Counted from the stretch's first letter, positions 1-11,447 are shown. The stretch: DNA of 64,000 nucleotides from Chryseobacterium sp. FH2 (GCF_001045455.1 NZ_LFNE01000002.1:124001-188000), one strand, 5' to 3'. Numbers and translations: made by a program. The notes: generated from the sequence alone by a model not told the origin.

Positions 1-962
<962 letters not shown>

Positions 963-1143
963 CTAATTTCATTTAAAAAATATGAGAATTAAATATTGTA
1001 AGAATATTAAAAACACGTAATGTTTTCTAGCGAGTTGATTTTCAATAAAATAAATTTCCTGTTTAGATTTATTTAACATAATGTTTTAATATAATTAAAA
1101 AAATGTTAAAATTCACTTAAAGGGGAACGATGAAAAGTCTGGT

Positions 1144-1151
1144 TAGCTTTG
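1144..1151 (+). promoter_or_regulatory. -7 promoter element for the TonB receptor gene
   Basis: TAGCTTTG matches TAnnTTTG and lies 18 bp before the ATG at 1170, giving a very short leader. No convincing -33 TTG is present. The rest of the 930-1169 divergent intergenic region is AT-rich and I see nothing else in it. Confidence 0.5.
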
Positions 1152-1169
1152 CACAGCTAATTTGAAGAC

Positions 1170-4100
1170 ATGAGAAAAGTAAAGATTGTATTAGGTTTAT
1201 TGTTTTTAAGCTTTGGAACGCTGGCTTATGCGCAGACAACACAGGCTTCGATTGTAGGAAAGGTAACTGCTGCCGGAAGTATGGCTCAGGAAAAAGTAAA
1301 AGTGACGATTATCAATGAGTCGACGGGTTTCAAAACTGAAACTGAAACCAACTCAAAAGGAGAGTATATTTTTAAAGAAATTCCTCTTGGCGGGCCTTAC
1401 ACGGTAATTGTAAACGATGAAAAAAGAGAAGGTTATAACGTCAACTTCGGTGATCAGGTGACTGTAAACTTAAATTTGGGTGAAAGTAAGGAAAAAATGA
1501 TTGAAGAAGTAGTGGTGACGGGAAACCTGAAGAATAAAATCGGAAATCTTGGTGCTGCAACGGCAATTACTGCTAAGAATATCGGGATTTTACCTGTAAA
1601 CGGAAGGAATTTTGCTAATCTTACCGAGCTTTCTCCTTTGAGCGGAAAGGGAGGGAATTTGTCGGGACAGCTTGGCTCTTCTACCAACTTTACGATTGAC
1701 GGGATGACTGCGAAAAATCCTACCTCTGCTGGGGCCACAACGAGCCGAAGCGGAGCACCTTTTTCTATCTCGATTGAAGCAGTCCGTGAATTTAAAATTA
1801 CAACTAATCAATACGACGTGACACTTGGAAGGAGTGGGGGTGGTACGGTAAGTGCAGTTACGAAATCCGGTACAAATAAATTTTCAGGAAGCGCATGGGA
1901 ATATTTGAGGACGAATTGGCTTTCGAGTCCGTATGATATTCGTGGAAATAAAAGACAAAATGATTTCTCAACTTCTCAGTTTGGGTTTTCATTAGGGGGT
2001 CCGGTTATTAAAAATAAATTGCACTTCTTCATGGCCTGGGATCATCAGCTAGACTCAAGACCGTTGATTATTGCGGATGTAAAGTCGAATGAGGATGAAG
2101 CAAGATTTAATATCACCAATCAGACACTGAATCAGTTTTTAGACATCGCAAGAGCGAAATATGGAGTGGGAAATACACCACAGTTCGGAACTTTTGACAA
2201 GGTAAGAAATTCTGATGCCGGATTTTTACGTTTAGACTGGCAGATTAATGATAAAAACTTATTAACATTAAGAAACAATTTTACGTATGATTTAAATAAA
2301 AACGGTTTAGGGGATAATACGGCAATCAATTTTTTTGAATCTTACGGAAATGATAAAAACTTAGACAACAGCTTATTATTGACTTTAAGAACCAATTTGA
2401 AGTCTAATTTAACCAACGAATTAAAAGCTCAATATCTATATACTTTTCAGGACAGTTATCAGAATGACGAGCTGGGACATCCTGTTCCGAGAGCGATTGT
2501 AGAAGGAGTTGCTTCACAAATTTATGATGGAAGTACAAAAACGACGAGCATTCAGATTGGAGGGCACCGCTTTGGGCAGGAAAGCTTTAGAAATAATGTG
2601 ATTCAAGTTGTAGATAATTTATATTACAATACAGATAAGGTAAAATATACTTTTGGAGCGGATTTAATGTATACAAAAGCAAAATCAGTTTACGGAAGTG
2701 AGGTCAACGGTAGATTCCACTACCAGGGAATGGATGCTTTTAATAATCTGATTTCAAACAGATATTACAGAGAGGTTCCTTTGATGGATGATCCTTCGGT
2801 AAAATCAAGTATTTGGAATATTGGTGTTTACGGACAATTCCAAACTAAAATAGCAAAAGGTCTTGATTTTATGGGAGGTGTGAGATTGGATTACGGAGGA
2901 TACCCGAAAGCGGAATTTAATCAGAAACTGTATGACGAAATGGGAATCCGGACAGATTATAAAATTAAATCTTTCGTGATTCAGCCAAGATTCCAGTTTG
3001 ATTGGAATATCAATGAAGGAAATAAAGATTTCTTGAAATTCGGAGCAGGAATTTTCTCTTCAGATATTAACAATTATATGATTATCAATAATTTGGTGTT
3101 TGATGGAAAACATTTGGCAACAGTAGATATCAATCCTTCACAAATCGGTCTTACTCCGGATTTTATCAGTTATAGAAATGATTACGGAACAGTTCCGTCT
3201 TTAGCGCAATATCAGCTTCCGACCATCAATTATACAGGAAAAGATGCTAAAATTCCTATTGTTTACAAGGCTAATTTCTCTTATACACATTTCTTTAATG
3301 AAAGATTCAGAGCGGGAATTGCGGGTTATATGGCTTTAGGCAGAAATAATTACTTCTATTACGATAGAAACATGGTGTCAAACCCTTTTATTACTTTGGA
3401 TAACGAAGGAGGAAGAGGAGTTTTTGTTCCTGAAAGCGGAATTACTAACAATGCAAACAATACCGTTACGCTTAACTGGAAAGAGGGAAGAATCAACAAA
3501 AATTTCGGAAGGGTTCTGGAGCTTGTGAGCGATGGTAAGGTTAATCAGTTTTCTTTTGTAGCTGATACAAGTTACCGTTACTGGAAAGATGGAGAAATCA
3601 CGGCGAGTTACACATGGTCAGATATTAAAGATAATACTTCCTACAATGGAAACGTTGCCAATTCAGCTACTTTGTCTACTCTTGTTCAGAGTGATCCGAG
3701 AGATTTGAGAATGACCTATTCTGATAACCAATTCAGAAATAAAGTGGTTATTTACGGGAATTCACCTACAATTGCAGGATTTACTTTAGGTATCAGGTAT
3801 TCAGGCATCGGTGGAACGCGCTTCTCGGTAACTGCGGGAGGAAATATTAATGGAGATTTTGTTGATTCTAATGATTTGGCGTATATCTTCCCTGAATTAA
3901 CTCAATCATTGATTGATGATCCTGAAGTTGGGAAAGCCTTAAAAAATTATATAAGCGATTACAATAATAAAATTGCGGAAAGAAACGGGGGTAAAAACGG
4001 GTTCTTCGGAGTTTGGGATGTTCGTGTGGCAAAGAAAATCAAGTTTGAAAAAATTGGTGCATTCGAGCTTTCTGTTGATATTTTCAACGTGGCGAATTTG

Positions 4101-4271
4101 CTGAATAAAGAATGGGGTGTCAATAAATCCTATGGAAATATGGCGTTGTATAGGGCTACGAAATTCAATACTGCAACCAGACAGTTTGAATATGTAAAAA
4201 ATACCAATGGTCTGGAGCCGTTATCGGGGAACCCTTATCAAATTCAGATAGGAGCAAAGTATACTTTTTAA
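1170..4271 (+). CDS. TonB-dependent outer-membrane receptor, Oar-like
   Basis: A 1,033-residue outer-membrane receptor. Residues 1-21 are a Sec signal peptide (cut before QTTQ). A carboxypeptidase-regulatory-like beta-sandwich follows (about 25-105), then a TonB box IEEVVVTG at 111-118, a plug domain (about 120-235) and a long beta-barrel ending in phenylalanine, as expected for BAM-inserted barrels. Families of this architecture (Oar-type) import large ligands or help display surface proteins using TonB energy. The substrate cannot be told from sequence. It has its own promoter and is separated by 64 bp from a secreted glycerophosphodiesterase gene on the same strand, so the two may be co-transcribed. 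There is no SusD partner next to it. Family confident, substrate unknown. Confidence 0.88.
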   Translation: MRKVKIVLGLLFLSFGTLAYAQTTQASIVGKVTAAGSMAQEKVKVTIINESTGFKTETETNSKGEYIFKEIPLGGPYTVIVNDEKREGYNVNFGDQVTVNLNLGESKEKMIEEVVVTGNLKNKIGNLGAATAITAKNIGILPVNGRNFANLTELSPLSGKGGNLSGQLGSSTNFTIDGMTAKNPTSAGATTSRSGAPFSISIEAVREFKITTNQYDVTLGRSGGGTVSAVTKSGTNKFSGSAWEYLRTNWLSSPYDIRGNKRQNDFSTSQFGFSLGGPVIKNKLHFFMAWDHQLDSRPLIIADVKSNEDEARFNITNQTLNQFLDIARAKYGVGNTPQFGTFDKVRNSDAGFLRLDWQINDKNLLTLRNNFTYDLNKNGLGDNTAINFFESYGNDKNLDNSLLLTLRTNLKSNLTNELKAQYLYTFQDSYQNDELGHPVPRAIVEGVASQIYDGSTKTTSIQIGGHRFGQESFRNNVIQVVDNLYYNTDKVKYTFGADLMYTKAKSVYGSEVNGRFHYQGMDAFNNLISNRYYREVPLMDDPSVKSSIWNIGVYGQFQTKIAKGLDFMGGVRLDYGGYPKAEFNQKLYDEMGIRTDYKIKSFVIQPRFQFDWNINEGNKDFLKFGAGIFSSDINNYMIINNLVFDGKHLATVDINPSQIGLTPDFISYRNDYGTVPSLAQYQLPTINYTGKDAKIPIVYKANFSYTHFFNERFRAGIAGYMALGRNNYFYYDRNMVSNPFITLDNEGGRGVFVPESGITNNANNTVTLNWKEGRINKNFGRVLELVSDGKVNQFSFVADTSYRYWKDGEITASYTWSDIKDNTSYNGNVANSATLSTLVQSDPRDLRMTYSDNQFRNKVVIYGNSPTIAGFTLGIRYSGIGGTRFSVTAGGNINGDFVDSNDLAYIFPELTQSLIDDPEVGKALKNYISDYNNKIAERNGGKNGFFGVWDVRVAKKIKFEKIGAFELSVDIFNVANLLNKEWGVNKSYGNMALYRATKFNTATRQFEYVKNTNGLEPLSGNPYQIQIGAKYTF

Positions 4272-4335
4272 CAATTAAACATTACCTTTATCTAAAAGTT
4301 TCAAGACTTTTATATATTAATTATCTAATTATATT

Positions 4336-5082
4336 ATGAAAAATTTTATCTTAGGGTTAGCAGTTTTAAGTACAGTTGCAATGAAGGCACAAACCCAGAT
4401 TATCGCCCACAGAGGTTATTTCCAAACCCAGCCTCCTACAACGGAAAATTCGATTAAATCATTAGAAAATGCCCAGAAATTAAAAATTTATGGGTCAGAA
4501 TTTGATGTAAGAATGACAAAAGACGGTGTTTTGGTGATCAATCATGATGAGCATCATGCAAAAATGGAAATCTCTGATTTTACATTTAAAGAGCTGGAAA
4601 AAGAAAAATTATCGAACGGTGAAAATTTCCCGACATTGAAAGATTATTTAAAGCAAGGTAAAAAAGATGCAGCTTTAAAATTAATCATCGAAATCAAACC
4701 TGCAAAAACACCCGAATTAGAAAATGAGATCGTGAAAAAAACCATCAAAATGGTTAAAGACATGAAGCTGGATTCTCAAAGTGAGTTTATTTCTTTTAGT
4801 TTAAATATCTGTAAGGAAATCAAAAAAATCGAGCCGAAATTTAAAGTTCAATATCTGAATGGAGAATTGTCTCCGGCAGAGATTAAAAGTGAAGGGTTGG
4901 ATGGGTTAGATTATCATTATAGTATTTTTGCCAAAAACCCGACCTGGATTTCTGAGGCAAAAGCTTTAGGGTTGATTACAAACTCATGGACAGTAAACGA
5001 ACTTGGAGTTTATGAGCAATTAAAAGCCCAGGGAATAGGATTTGTAACAACCAACATTCCTGACCAGTTGAAGGGAAAATAA
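4336..5082 (+). CDS. Secreted glycerophosphodiester phosphodiesterase
   Basis: A 248-residue protein with a signal peptide (about 1-18) and a GDPD TIM-barrel. It would hydrolyse glycerophosphodiesters to glycerol-3-phosphate plus an alcohol, in the periplasm or outside the cell. The catalytic and metal positions of the family are readable: H25-R26 in the IIAHRGYF motif, E55 and D57 in GSEFDVRM, and H70-D71 in VINHDEHH. Length fits the short bacterial GDPD type. It sits between a TonB receptor and a SusC/SusD pair and ends at a strong terminator, so it probably belongs to the upstream receptor's transcript. With the metallophosphoesterase at 9864 it suggests scavenging of phosphate esters. The exact substrate is not shown. 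Confidence 0.87.
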   Translation: MKNFILGLAVLSTVAMKAQTQIIAHRGYFQTQPPTTENSIKSLENAQKLKIYGSEFDVRMTKDGVLVINHDEHHAKMEISDFTFKELEKEKLSNGENFPTLKDYLKQGKKDAALKLIIEIKPAKTPELENEIVKKTIKMVKDMKLDSQSEFISFSLNICKEIKKIEPKFKVQYLNGELSPAEIKSEGLDGLDYHYSIFAKNPTWISEAKALGLITNSWTVNELGVYEQLKAQGIGFVTTNIPDQLKGK

Positions 5083-5105
5083 ACAAGTCTTTTATATTAT
5101 TTTTC

Positions 5106-5138
5106 AAAGTTTGTCTCATTTTGGGACAAACTTTTTTT
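5106..5138 (+). terminator. Rho-independent terminator after the GDPD gene
   Basis: The arms AAAGTTTGTCTC and GGGACAAACTTT pair around a short loop and are followed directly by seven T residues. It separates the GDPD gene from the SusC gene. Confidence 0.8.
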
Positions 5139-5378
5139 ATGGTTAAAAATTTAACCTTTTGAAATTCACGTTTTTAATCTAAACAATACTGTTTTATAAG
5201 AGAGCGAAGGTAAAGGTATATAAATAATGATAACTATTTGTATTAAAAATGCTTAATGAGTTTAACCTGTTGCTAACTAGATTTTTATAAATTTTGATTA
5301 ATGATAAATTAATATAGTGTTTAATATTTATTTAATAAATGTTAAAATGTTATTAAAATCATAATCATAATGTCGTTT

Positions 5379-5386
5379 TAATTTTG
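5379..5386 (+). promoter_or_regulatory. -7 promoter element for the SusC/SusD unit
   Basis: TAATTTTG matches TAnnTTTG exactly, 16 bp before the ATG at 5403. The -33 position has no TTG. Apart from this and the terminator at 5106, the 5083-5396 intergenic region is AT-rich and I see nothing else. Confidence 0.5.
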
Positions 5387-5402
5387 CGCAAACAAATTGG
5401 AT

Positions 5403-8378
5403 ATGCGTAAAGAGACACAAAAGTTGCTGGTTTTATCGCTGTTAGGATTGATAAGCGTTAATCTTGCAGCTCAGCAAAAAGTAAAAAAAGACACTATTAA
5501 AAACATTGATGAGGTTGTGGTAACAGCTTTGGGGATTAAAAGGCAAGATAAATCCCTTGGGTATGTTGCAGAAAAAGTAAATTCTGAAGTGTTTGAAGAT
5601 ATTCAGAATAACAACTGGGCTCAGGGTTTAGAGGGAAGAGTAGCGGGGTTAAAAGTACAAACAACAGGAGCCGGCCCGCTTGGAACTTCAAGAATAACGT
5701 TGAGAGGTGAAAAATCAATGAATATGGACAATAATTATGCATTGATTGTTGTAGATGGTGTTCCGTTGAGTAATTCTACTACAGGAAGCGGAACTCCGGC
5801 TTATGGAGCGGGTTCCGGAGGAGATGTTCCTATTGATTTAGGGAATGGACTGAATAGCATCAACCCTGATGACATTGAATCTGTAACAGTTCTAAAAGGT
5901 GCTTCCGCAGCAGCATTATACGGTTCGAGAGCTGCAAACGGAGCGTTAATGATTACAACAAAATCAGGAAAGAGCAAAAACGGGAAAATTCAGGTTTCTT
6001 TTAATTCCTCCTTAAGCTATGATTCTGTTTTGAAATGGCCGGATTATCAGTATGAATATGGTCAGGGAACATTAACAAAAAATACGGCAGGAGAATTTTA
6101 TTATTCTTACGGGGCTTCGGCAGACGGAGTAAGTACGGGCGGAACAAGTAGTGCTTTCGGGCCGAAATTCAATGGTCAGTCTTATTTTCAATATGATCCT
6201 ACAGTTGGAGGGCAAAGTTTAACAAGACAACTATGGAGACCTTATGAAGATAATATTAAAGGGTTTTGGCAAACGGGAACAACATCTTCAAACACCGTTT
6301 CCATTGAAAATTCTAATGAAAAAACCAATTACAGAGCCTCTCTTACCTATCTAAATAATGAATGGATGATGCCAAATACAGGTTTTGACAGGTTCAATGT
6401 GGCTTTGTCGATGGATCATAAATTGACCTCAAGATTTAAGATCTCAACAAAATTTAATTATAGCAATACAAAGAGTGACAACCTTCCTGCAACGGGGTAT
6501 AATAATCAATCGATTTCTTATTTTATGATTTTCCAAAATCCGAATGTAGATTTATCTTGGTACAAACCGATTTGGAAGCCGGGACAGGAGCAGCTTGATC
6601 AAATTCATCCTTTCAGTAGTTTTATAGATAATCCATACCTTATCGCTTATGAAATGACGAATGGGGTTGATAAAAAATTGATTACGGGAAATATCACGAT
6701 GAATTATCAGTTCACGAAAGATTTTAATGTAATGTTAAGATCAGGAATTGAAATATTAAATGAAGAAAGAACAACAAAAAGACCTTACAGTTCTGCAAAT
6801 TACCTGAAAGGCTTTTACAGAGAACAATATATCAAAAATCACGAATACAATAATGATATCCTGTTTACTTACAAAAAAGATATCAGCAAATTCAGCATCA
6901 GTGCCAATGCAGGAGGGAGTATCCGTTACAATGAGTACATAATGAATGACTATCGGGCGGAAGGGCTTAAAGTTGCGGGTGATTACAGCTTAAATAATGC
7001 GATTTCATTAATTACAAAAGTCCCGAAACCAAATGATTATCAAACAAACAGTGTGTACGGTTTGGTAAGTATGAGCTATGATAATTTGGTTTTTGTAGAC
7101 GTTACGGGAAGAAATGACTGGAGCAGCAGTTTACCAAAAGCAAACAGATCATTCTTTTATCCTTCCGTGAGTACAAGTTTTATATTGTCGGATATCTTTA
7201 AGCTGTCAAGCAATACATTCAATTATTGGAAATTAAGAGCTTCCTGGGCTAAAGTAGGTATTTCCGGATTAAATTACCAGCTGGAGAAATACTATAATAT
7301 CAGCGATTTCCCTGGTTCTGTAGAAACTCCCGGAACATATCCGAATCCCAATCTTAAACCTGAAAATAATACAAATATTGAAGCTGGGATGGATGTCTCA
7401 ATCTTAAAAAACAGATTAAGCTACAATTTTACCTTATATCAAAACGATACAGAAGATCAGATTATTACAGTTCCTACTCTTTACGAATCCGGATACTCAA
7501 GCAGGGTGATTAACGCGGGTAAGGTAAGAAACAGAGGAGTAGAGATGAGTTTGAATGCAATACCTGTAAAATCTAAAAATTTCTCATGGAATGTAAGTGC
7601 CAACTGGTCATTAAACAGAAATAAAATTTTAAGCCTTCCGGATGAATTTCAGGGAGAAAGCTACTATACGATGGCAACTGTAGGGGGTGTTGTGTATTAT
7701 AACGGAGTTGTGGGAGGTTCTCTTGGTGATTTGTGGGGCTTCAAATTATTAAGAAATGCCAATGGAGACGTTATTTATGATAAAAACGGATTACCTTCAA
7801 GACCAGACAGAATCGAAAAAGTGGGAAATGCCTTCCCGAAATGGAGAGCTGGCTTCCAGAATGATTTCAAAATCAAAAATTTTACAATAAGCTTCTCATT
7901 TGATGGTCAATATGGAGGTATGGCCTATTCTCAGTCACATCATAAAATGTCTGAACAAGGAAAGCTGACTAACACTTTACCGGGAAGAGACAATCCTAAC
8001 GGGATGATCATCGGGCAGGGTGTAGTGCAAAATACGGATGGATCCTTCAGTCCAAACACAACTCCGGTGAGTGTATCATCGTATTATGGTGATTATTACA
8101 GAAGAGCAAATGTCGAAACAAATACTTTTGACACTTCTTTTATAAAACTAAGAGATGCGAGAATTGCCTATTCTTTTTCTAAAGATGTTATTGCTCCTTT
8201 GAAATTGACAGAGCTTACACTGGCAGTTTTCGGGAAAAACCTTTGGATGTGGACAAAATTTCCAATGTTTGATCCCGAAGTAGCAGCCTTAAATGATTCT
8301 ACAATTACACCAGGTGTTGAAATGGGGCAATTGCCGACTGCCAGAACAGTAGGTTTTCAAGTTAACTTAAAATTCTAA
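5403..8378 (+). CDS. SusC/RagA-family TonB-linked outer-membrane protein
   Basis: A TonB-dependent transporter of about 991 residues. I take ATG at 5403 rather than the in-frame TTG two codons earlier. A signal peptide covers about 1-23, followed at once by the TonB box (IDEVVVTALG), so it lacks the N-terminal carboxypeptidase-like domain that many SusC proteins carry. The plug ends in the family signature ESVTVLKGASAAALYGSRA. The C-terminal barrel finishes VGFQVNLKF. SusC forms the barrel under a SusD lid; the partner starts 7 bp downstream, so they are one operon. The phosphoesterase at 9864 follows in the same direction, hinting that the ligand is a phosphorylated or phosphodiester compound (inference). 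No glycoside hydrolase is nearby, so a polysaccharide substrate is not supported. Confidence 0.92.
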   Translation: MRKETQKLLVLSLLGLISVNLAAQQKVKKDTIKNIDEVVVTALGIKRQDKSLGYVAEKVNSEVFEDIQNNNWAQGLEGRVAGLKVQTTGAGPLGTSRITLRGEKSMNMDNNYALIVVDGVPLSNSTTGSGTPAYGAGSGGDVPIDLGNGLNSINPDDIESVTVLKGASAAALYGSRAANGALMITTKSGKSKNGKIQVSFNSSLSYDSVLKWPDYQYEYGQGTLTKNTAGEFYYSYGASADGVSTGGTSSAFGPKFNGQSYFQYDPTVGGQSLTRQLWRPYEDNIKGFWQTGTTSSNTVSIENSNEKTNYRASLTYLNNEWMMPNTGFDRFNVALSMDHKLTSRFKISTKFNYSNTKSDNLPATGYNNQSISYFMIFQNPNVDLSWYKPIWKPGQEQLDQIHPFSSFIDNPYLIAYEMTNGVDKKLITGNITMNYQFTKDFNVMLRSGIEILNEERTTKRPYSSANYLKGFYREQYIKNHEYNNDILFTYKKDISKFSISANAGGSIRYNEYIMNDYRAEGLKVAGDYSLNNAISLITKVPKPNDYQTNSVYGLVSMSYDNLVFVDVTGRNDWSSSLPKANRSFFYPSVSTSFILSDIFKLSSNTFNYWKLRASWAKVGISGLNYQLEKYYNISDFPGSVETPGTYPNPNLKPENNTNIEAGMDVSILKNRLSYNFTLYQNDTEDQIITVPTLYESGYSSRVINAGKVRNRGVEMSLNAIPVKSKNFSWNVSANWSLNRNKILSLPDEFQGESYYTMATVGGVVYYNGVVGGSLGDLWGFKLLRNANGDVIYDKNGLPSRPDRIEKVGNAFPKWRAGFQNDFKIKNFTISFSFDGQYGGMAYSQSHHKMSEQGKLTNTLPGRDNPNGMIIGQGVVQNTDGSFSPNTTPVSVSSYYGDYYRRANVETNTFDTSFIKLRDARIAYSFSKDVIAPLKLTELTLAVFGKNLWMWTKFPMFDPEVAALNDSTITPGVEMGQLPTARTVGFQVNLKF

Positions 8379-8385
8379 GATTCTC

Positions 8386-9834
8386 ATGAAAAAAATAATA
8401 TTAGCAACAGCTTTTGCTCTTTCGCTTTTTACCCTTAATTCTTGCGAAAGATCTTTTGAAGAAATAAATACAGATACCAGTAAGATAAAAAATCCTTCCG
8501 CAGGAAGTTTCCTCATGCCGATACAGTACGAAATGGGAACTTACGGATATAACAGGGCGAATGATTTTACTTTCGATATTATGCAGGTTGCCCTTGCCTT
8601 TCCCAATGAAGGAAATACAATAAGCAGGTACTATTTTACAGAAAGTACAGGAAATGGTTTCTGGAATACGAGCTACAAATGGCTTAAACAGGTAAAAGAG
8701 CTTAACGAAGCGGCCGTAAAAGAACAAAACGACAATTATGTAGCCATTTCAAAAGTGTTAAATGCCTGGATTTATGCCAATCTTACCGACGCGTTTGGAG
8801 ATGTACCTTTTTCTGAAGCTTTAAGAACGGAAGAAAATTTTTTAAGACCCAAATATGACAGTCAGAAGGATATCTATTTGGCTCTTTTGGATGATTTGAA
8901 AGCCGCAAACTCAATGTTTGATGTAACTAAAACTTTACCTGAAGGGGATTTATTTTATCACGCGGAAACAAATACGGATGGAATTTTAAAATGGAAAAAA
9001 TTCTGTAATTCACTTTCATTAAGATTATTAACGCGAATTTTGAAAAGAAATGGAGAAGTGAATGTGTATCAAAGAATTAACGAAATCGTAAATGATCCTG
9101 CAACATATCCTATCTTCCAGAATAATACGGAAGGAGCAACGTTGGATATTTCAGGAGTAGCTCCTTATTTACCACCGGTGGCAAGACCTCAGGATTTTAC
9201 GGCATACAGAGCATCGGGAGAATTTTTTACACAAACTTTAGTAGATAATAACGATCCGAGATTAAGTAAATTTTTCACACAGGCAAAAAGTATTCCTGCC
9301 AATGCAAATATTGGTTATAAAGGAGCTCCTTCGGGGTATGCTTTAGGAACTACGTTCAATTATACACCTTCGAATTTAAATCAAAATTTAGCAAAAGCTC
9401 CATTAAAAATATTGATTCTGCCATACACAGAACTTCAGTTTATTCTGGCTGAGCTTGCCAATAGAGGCGTGATTTCAGGAAATGCACAAACGTTCTATGA
9501 AAACGGAGTGAAAGCGGCAATTGAGCAATGGGGGAATACGGTTCCTGCCGATTATTTCGCCAATCAAAAAGTTGCTTACGATGGAAGTATAGAGAAAATA
9601 ATGCTTCAAAAGTATGTAGCGCTGTTTTTTGTTGATCATCAGCAATGGTATGAGCAGAGAAGAACAGGATTTCCTGTGCTTCCCAATAACGGGGGACTTC
9701 TGAATGATGGAAATATGCCCCAAAGAATGCTATATCCTACCACTACAAAAATTCAGAATTATGATAATTATGTTAAAGCTGTACAGCAAATGGGAGGTGA
9801 TAACATTAATGTAAAAATGTGGTGGAATAAATAA
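8386..9834 (+). CDS. SusD/RagB-family substrate-binding lipoprotein
   Basis: A 482-residue lipoprotein with lipobox LNSC, cysteine at residue 20. The mature protein is helix-rich in the TPR-like SusD way and resembles the SusD-like type that often pairs with SusC lacking the extra N-terminal domain. It would sit on the outer face of the outer membrane as the lid of the transporter encoded just upstream (7 bp gap). Recognisable features are the early ERSFEEINTDTSKI stretch after the lipobox and the WIYANLTDAFGDVPFSEAL segment typical of this family. It is followed after 29 bp by a metallophosphoesterase gene. The substrate is not known. Confidence 0.88.
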   Translation: MKKIILATAFALSLFTLNSCERSFEEINTDTSKIKNPSAGSFLMPIQYEMGTYGYNRANDFTFDIMQVALAFPNEGNTISRYYFTESTGNGFWNTSYKWLKQVKELNEAAVKEQNDNYVAISKVLNAWIYANLTDAFGDVPFSEALRTEENFLRPKYDSQKDIYLALLDDLKAANSMFDVTKTLPEGDLFYHAETNTDGILKWKKFCNSLSLRLLTRILKRNGEVNVYQRINEIVNDPATYPIFQNNTEGATLDISGVAPYLPPVARPQDFTAYRASGEFFTQTLVDNNDPRLSKFFTQAKSIPANANIGYKGAPSGYALGTTFNYTPSNLNQNLAKAPLKILILPYTELQFILAELANRGVISGNAQTFYENGVKAAIEQWGNTVPADYFANQKVAYDGSIEKIMLQKYVALFFVDHQQWYEQRRTGFPVLPNNGGLLNDGNMPQRMLYPTTTKIQNYDNYVKAVQQMGGDNINVKMWWNK

Positions 9835-9863
9835 TTTTTATAACTAAACAATCAAAAAGTAAA

Positions 9864-11447
9864 ATGAAAATAAAATTTTTAATGCCTTGTTTATTGATTT
9901 CGGCAATGGCATTTTCTCAGGCTTCTGTTTCGGGGTATGTTTTTGAAGACAGCAATAAAAATCAGAAGAAAGAAAGTCGTGAAAAAGGTATTGAAGGCGT
10001 TGCTGTTTCAAACGGAGCTCAAGTTGTCCTGACAGATAAAAACGGCAGATATAGTCTTCCAATTCAGGAAAACCAAACGGTTTTTGTTATTAAACCCTCC
10101 GGTTATCAGGTAGCTTTAAATAGCAATAACTTACCTCAGTATTACTATCAGTATAAGCCAAAAGGTTCTCCGGCGGATTTTAAATACAAAGGTACAGCAC
10201 CGACGGGTGAACTTCCGAAAGAATTGAATTTTGGGCTTTACAAACAAAACGAAAACAAAAATTTCGATATTTTAGTTTTCGGAGATCCCCAGCCTTATAC
10301 AGAAAAGCAATTGGATTATTTCAAAAGAGCAATTGTAAATGAGGTGAAAACAACCAAGAAAAATGCAGTTTTCGGAATCAGTTTAGGAGATTTGGTGGGT
10401 GATAATTTGAGTTTACAAAAACCTTATGCAGATGTGATGAAAGAAGTCGGTTTGCCTTGGTACAACGTAATGGGTAACCATGATATGAATTATGATGCGA
10501 AGGAAGATCTGTTTTCGGATGAAACTTTCGAATCGAATTTTGGTCCTGCCAATTATTCTTTCAACTATGGGAACGTTCACTTTATCGTTTTGGATGATAT
10601 TTTGTATCCGGATCCGAGAGATGGGAAAGGATATTGGGGAGGTTTCCGTGAAGATCAGTTGCAGTTCATCGAAAATGACTTGAAACTGGTAGACAAAAAT
10701 AAACTGATTGTTGTTTCTTTCCACATTCCGCTGGAGCATAATAATGAAGATAACTTTAGAAATGCTGATCGCCAGAAGTTATTTGATTTTTTAAGTCCGT
10801 TTGCAAATGTATTGCTTTTGTCGGCTCACACTCACATTCAGCAGCAAATTTTCTATGGAAAACAAGCGGGCTGGAATGGTGCGAAAGATTTGCATGAATA
10901 TAATGTAGGAACCACTTGCGGTGACTGGTGGTCAGGAACATCAGATGAAATAGGGTTACCGACTTCTACTATGAGAGACGGGACGGCAAAAGGATATTCT
11001 TTTATCAGTTTTAATGATAATCAGTATAAAGTTAAATACAAAACGGCCGGAAAACCGGAGGATTATCAAATCAAACTATATGTTCCGAAAGTAATTCCTT
11101 TTCCGTCGAAAACTTCGGCTAAAGTTTTGGCTAATTTCTTCATGGGAAGCAGGAAAGACAAAGTAGAATACAGAATTGACAACGGAAAATGGGAAGAAAT
11201 GGATTATAACGAAACAATAGATCCAAATTTTGCAATGTCAGTATTCAAATGGGATACAACGCAAAATATTTTCCCGGGCAGAAGACCTTCAAACCCTGAA
11301 ATATCAAAACATATTTGGGAAGGAGCATTTGGAAATAAATTAACACTAGGAAAACATAAAGTTGAAGTTAGAGCGACGGATATGTACGGAAACCAGTTCT
11401 CTTCATCAGAAGAATTCGACGTTCAAAATGCGATTCTGATTCCTTAG
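9864..11447 (+). CDS. Secreted calcineurin-like metallophosphoesterase (three-domain)
   Basis: A 527-residue exported enzyme: signal peptide 1-19, an N-terminal beta-sandwich (about 20-125), the catalytic metallophosphoesterase fold (about 130-345) and a C-terminal beta domain (about 390-527). The dimetal motifs are intact: D141-x-Q143, G175-D176, GNHD at 204-207, H287 and H322-x-H324. It would hydrolyse a phosphomonoester or phosphodiester in the periplasm or at the surface. It lies 29 bp after susD and before a strong terminator, so it closes the SusC/SusD transcript. With the GDPD upstream this suggests phosphate-ester use. Exact substrate unknown. Confidence 0.87.
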   Translation: MKIKFLMPCLLISAMAFSQASVSGYVFEDSNKNQKKESREKGIEGVAVSNGAQVVLTDKNGRYSLPIQENQTVFVIKPSGYQVALNSNNLPQYYYQYKPKGSPADFKYKGTAPTGELPKELNFGLYKQNENKNFDILVFGDPQPYTEKQLDYFKRAIVNEVKTTKKNAVFGISLGDLVGDNLSLQKPYADVMKEVGLPWYNVMGNHDMNYDAKEDLFSDETFESNFGPANYSFNYGNVHFIVLDDILYPDPRDGKGYWGGFREDQLQFIENDLKLVDKNKLIVVSFHIPLEHNNEDNFRNADRQKLFDFLSPFANVLLLSAHTHIQQQIFYGKQAGWNGAKDLHEYNVGTTCGDWWSGTSDEIGLPTSTMRDGTAKGYSFISFNDNQYKVKYKTAGKPEDYQIKLYVPKVIPFPSKTSAKVLANFFMGSRKDKVEYRIDNGKWEEMDYNETIDPNFAMSVFKWDTTQNIFPGRRPSNPEISKHIWEGAFGNKLTLGKHKVEVRATDMYGNQFSSSEEFDVQNAILIP

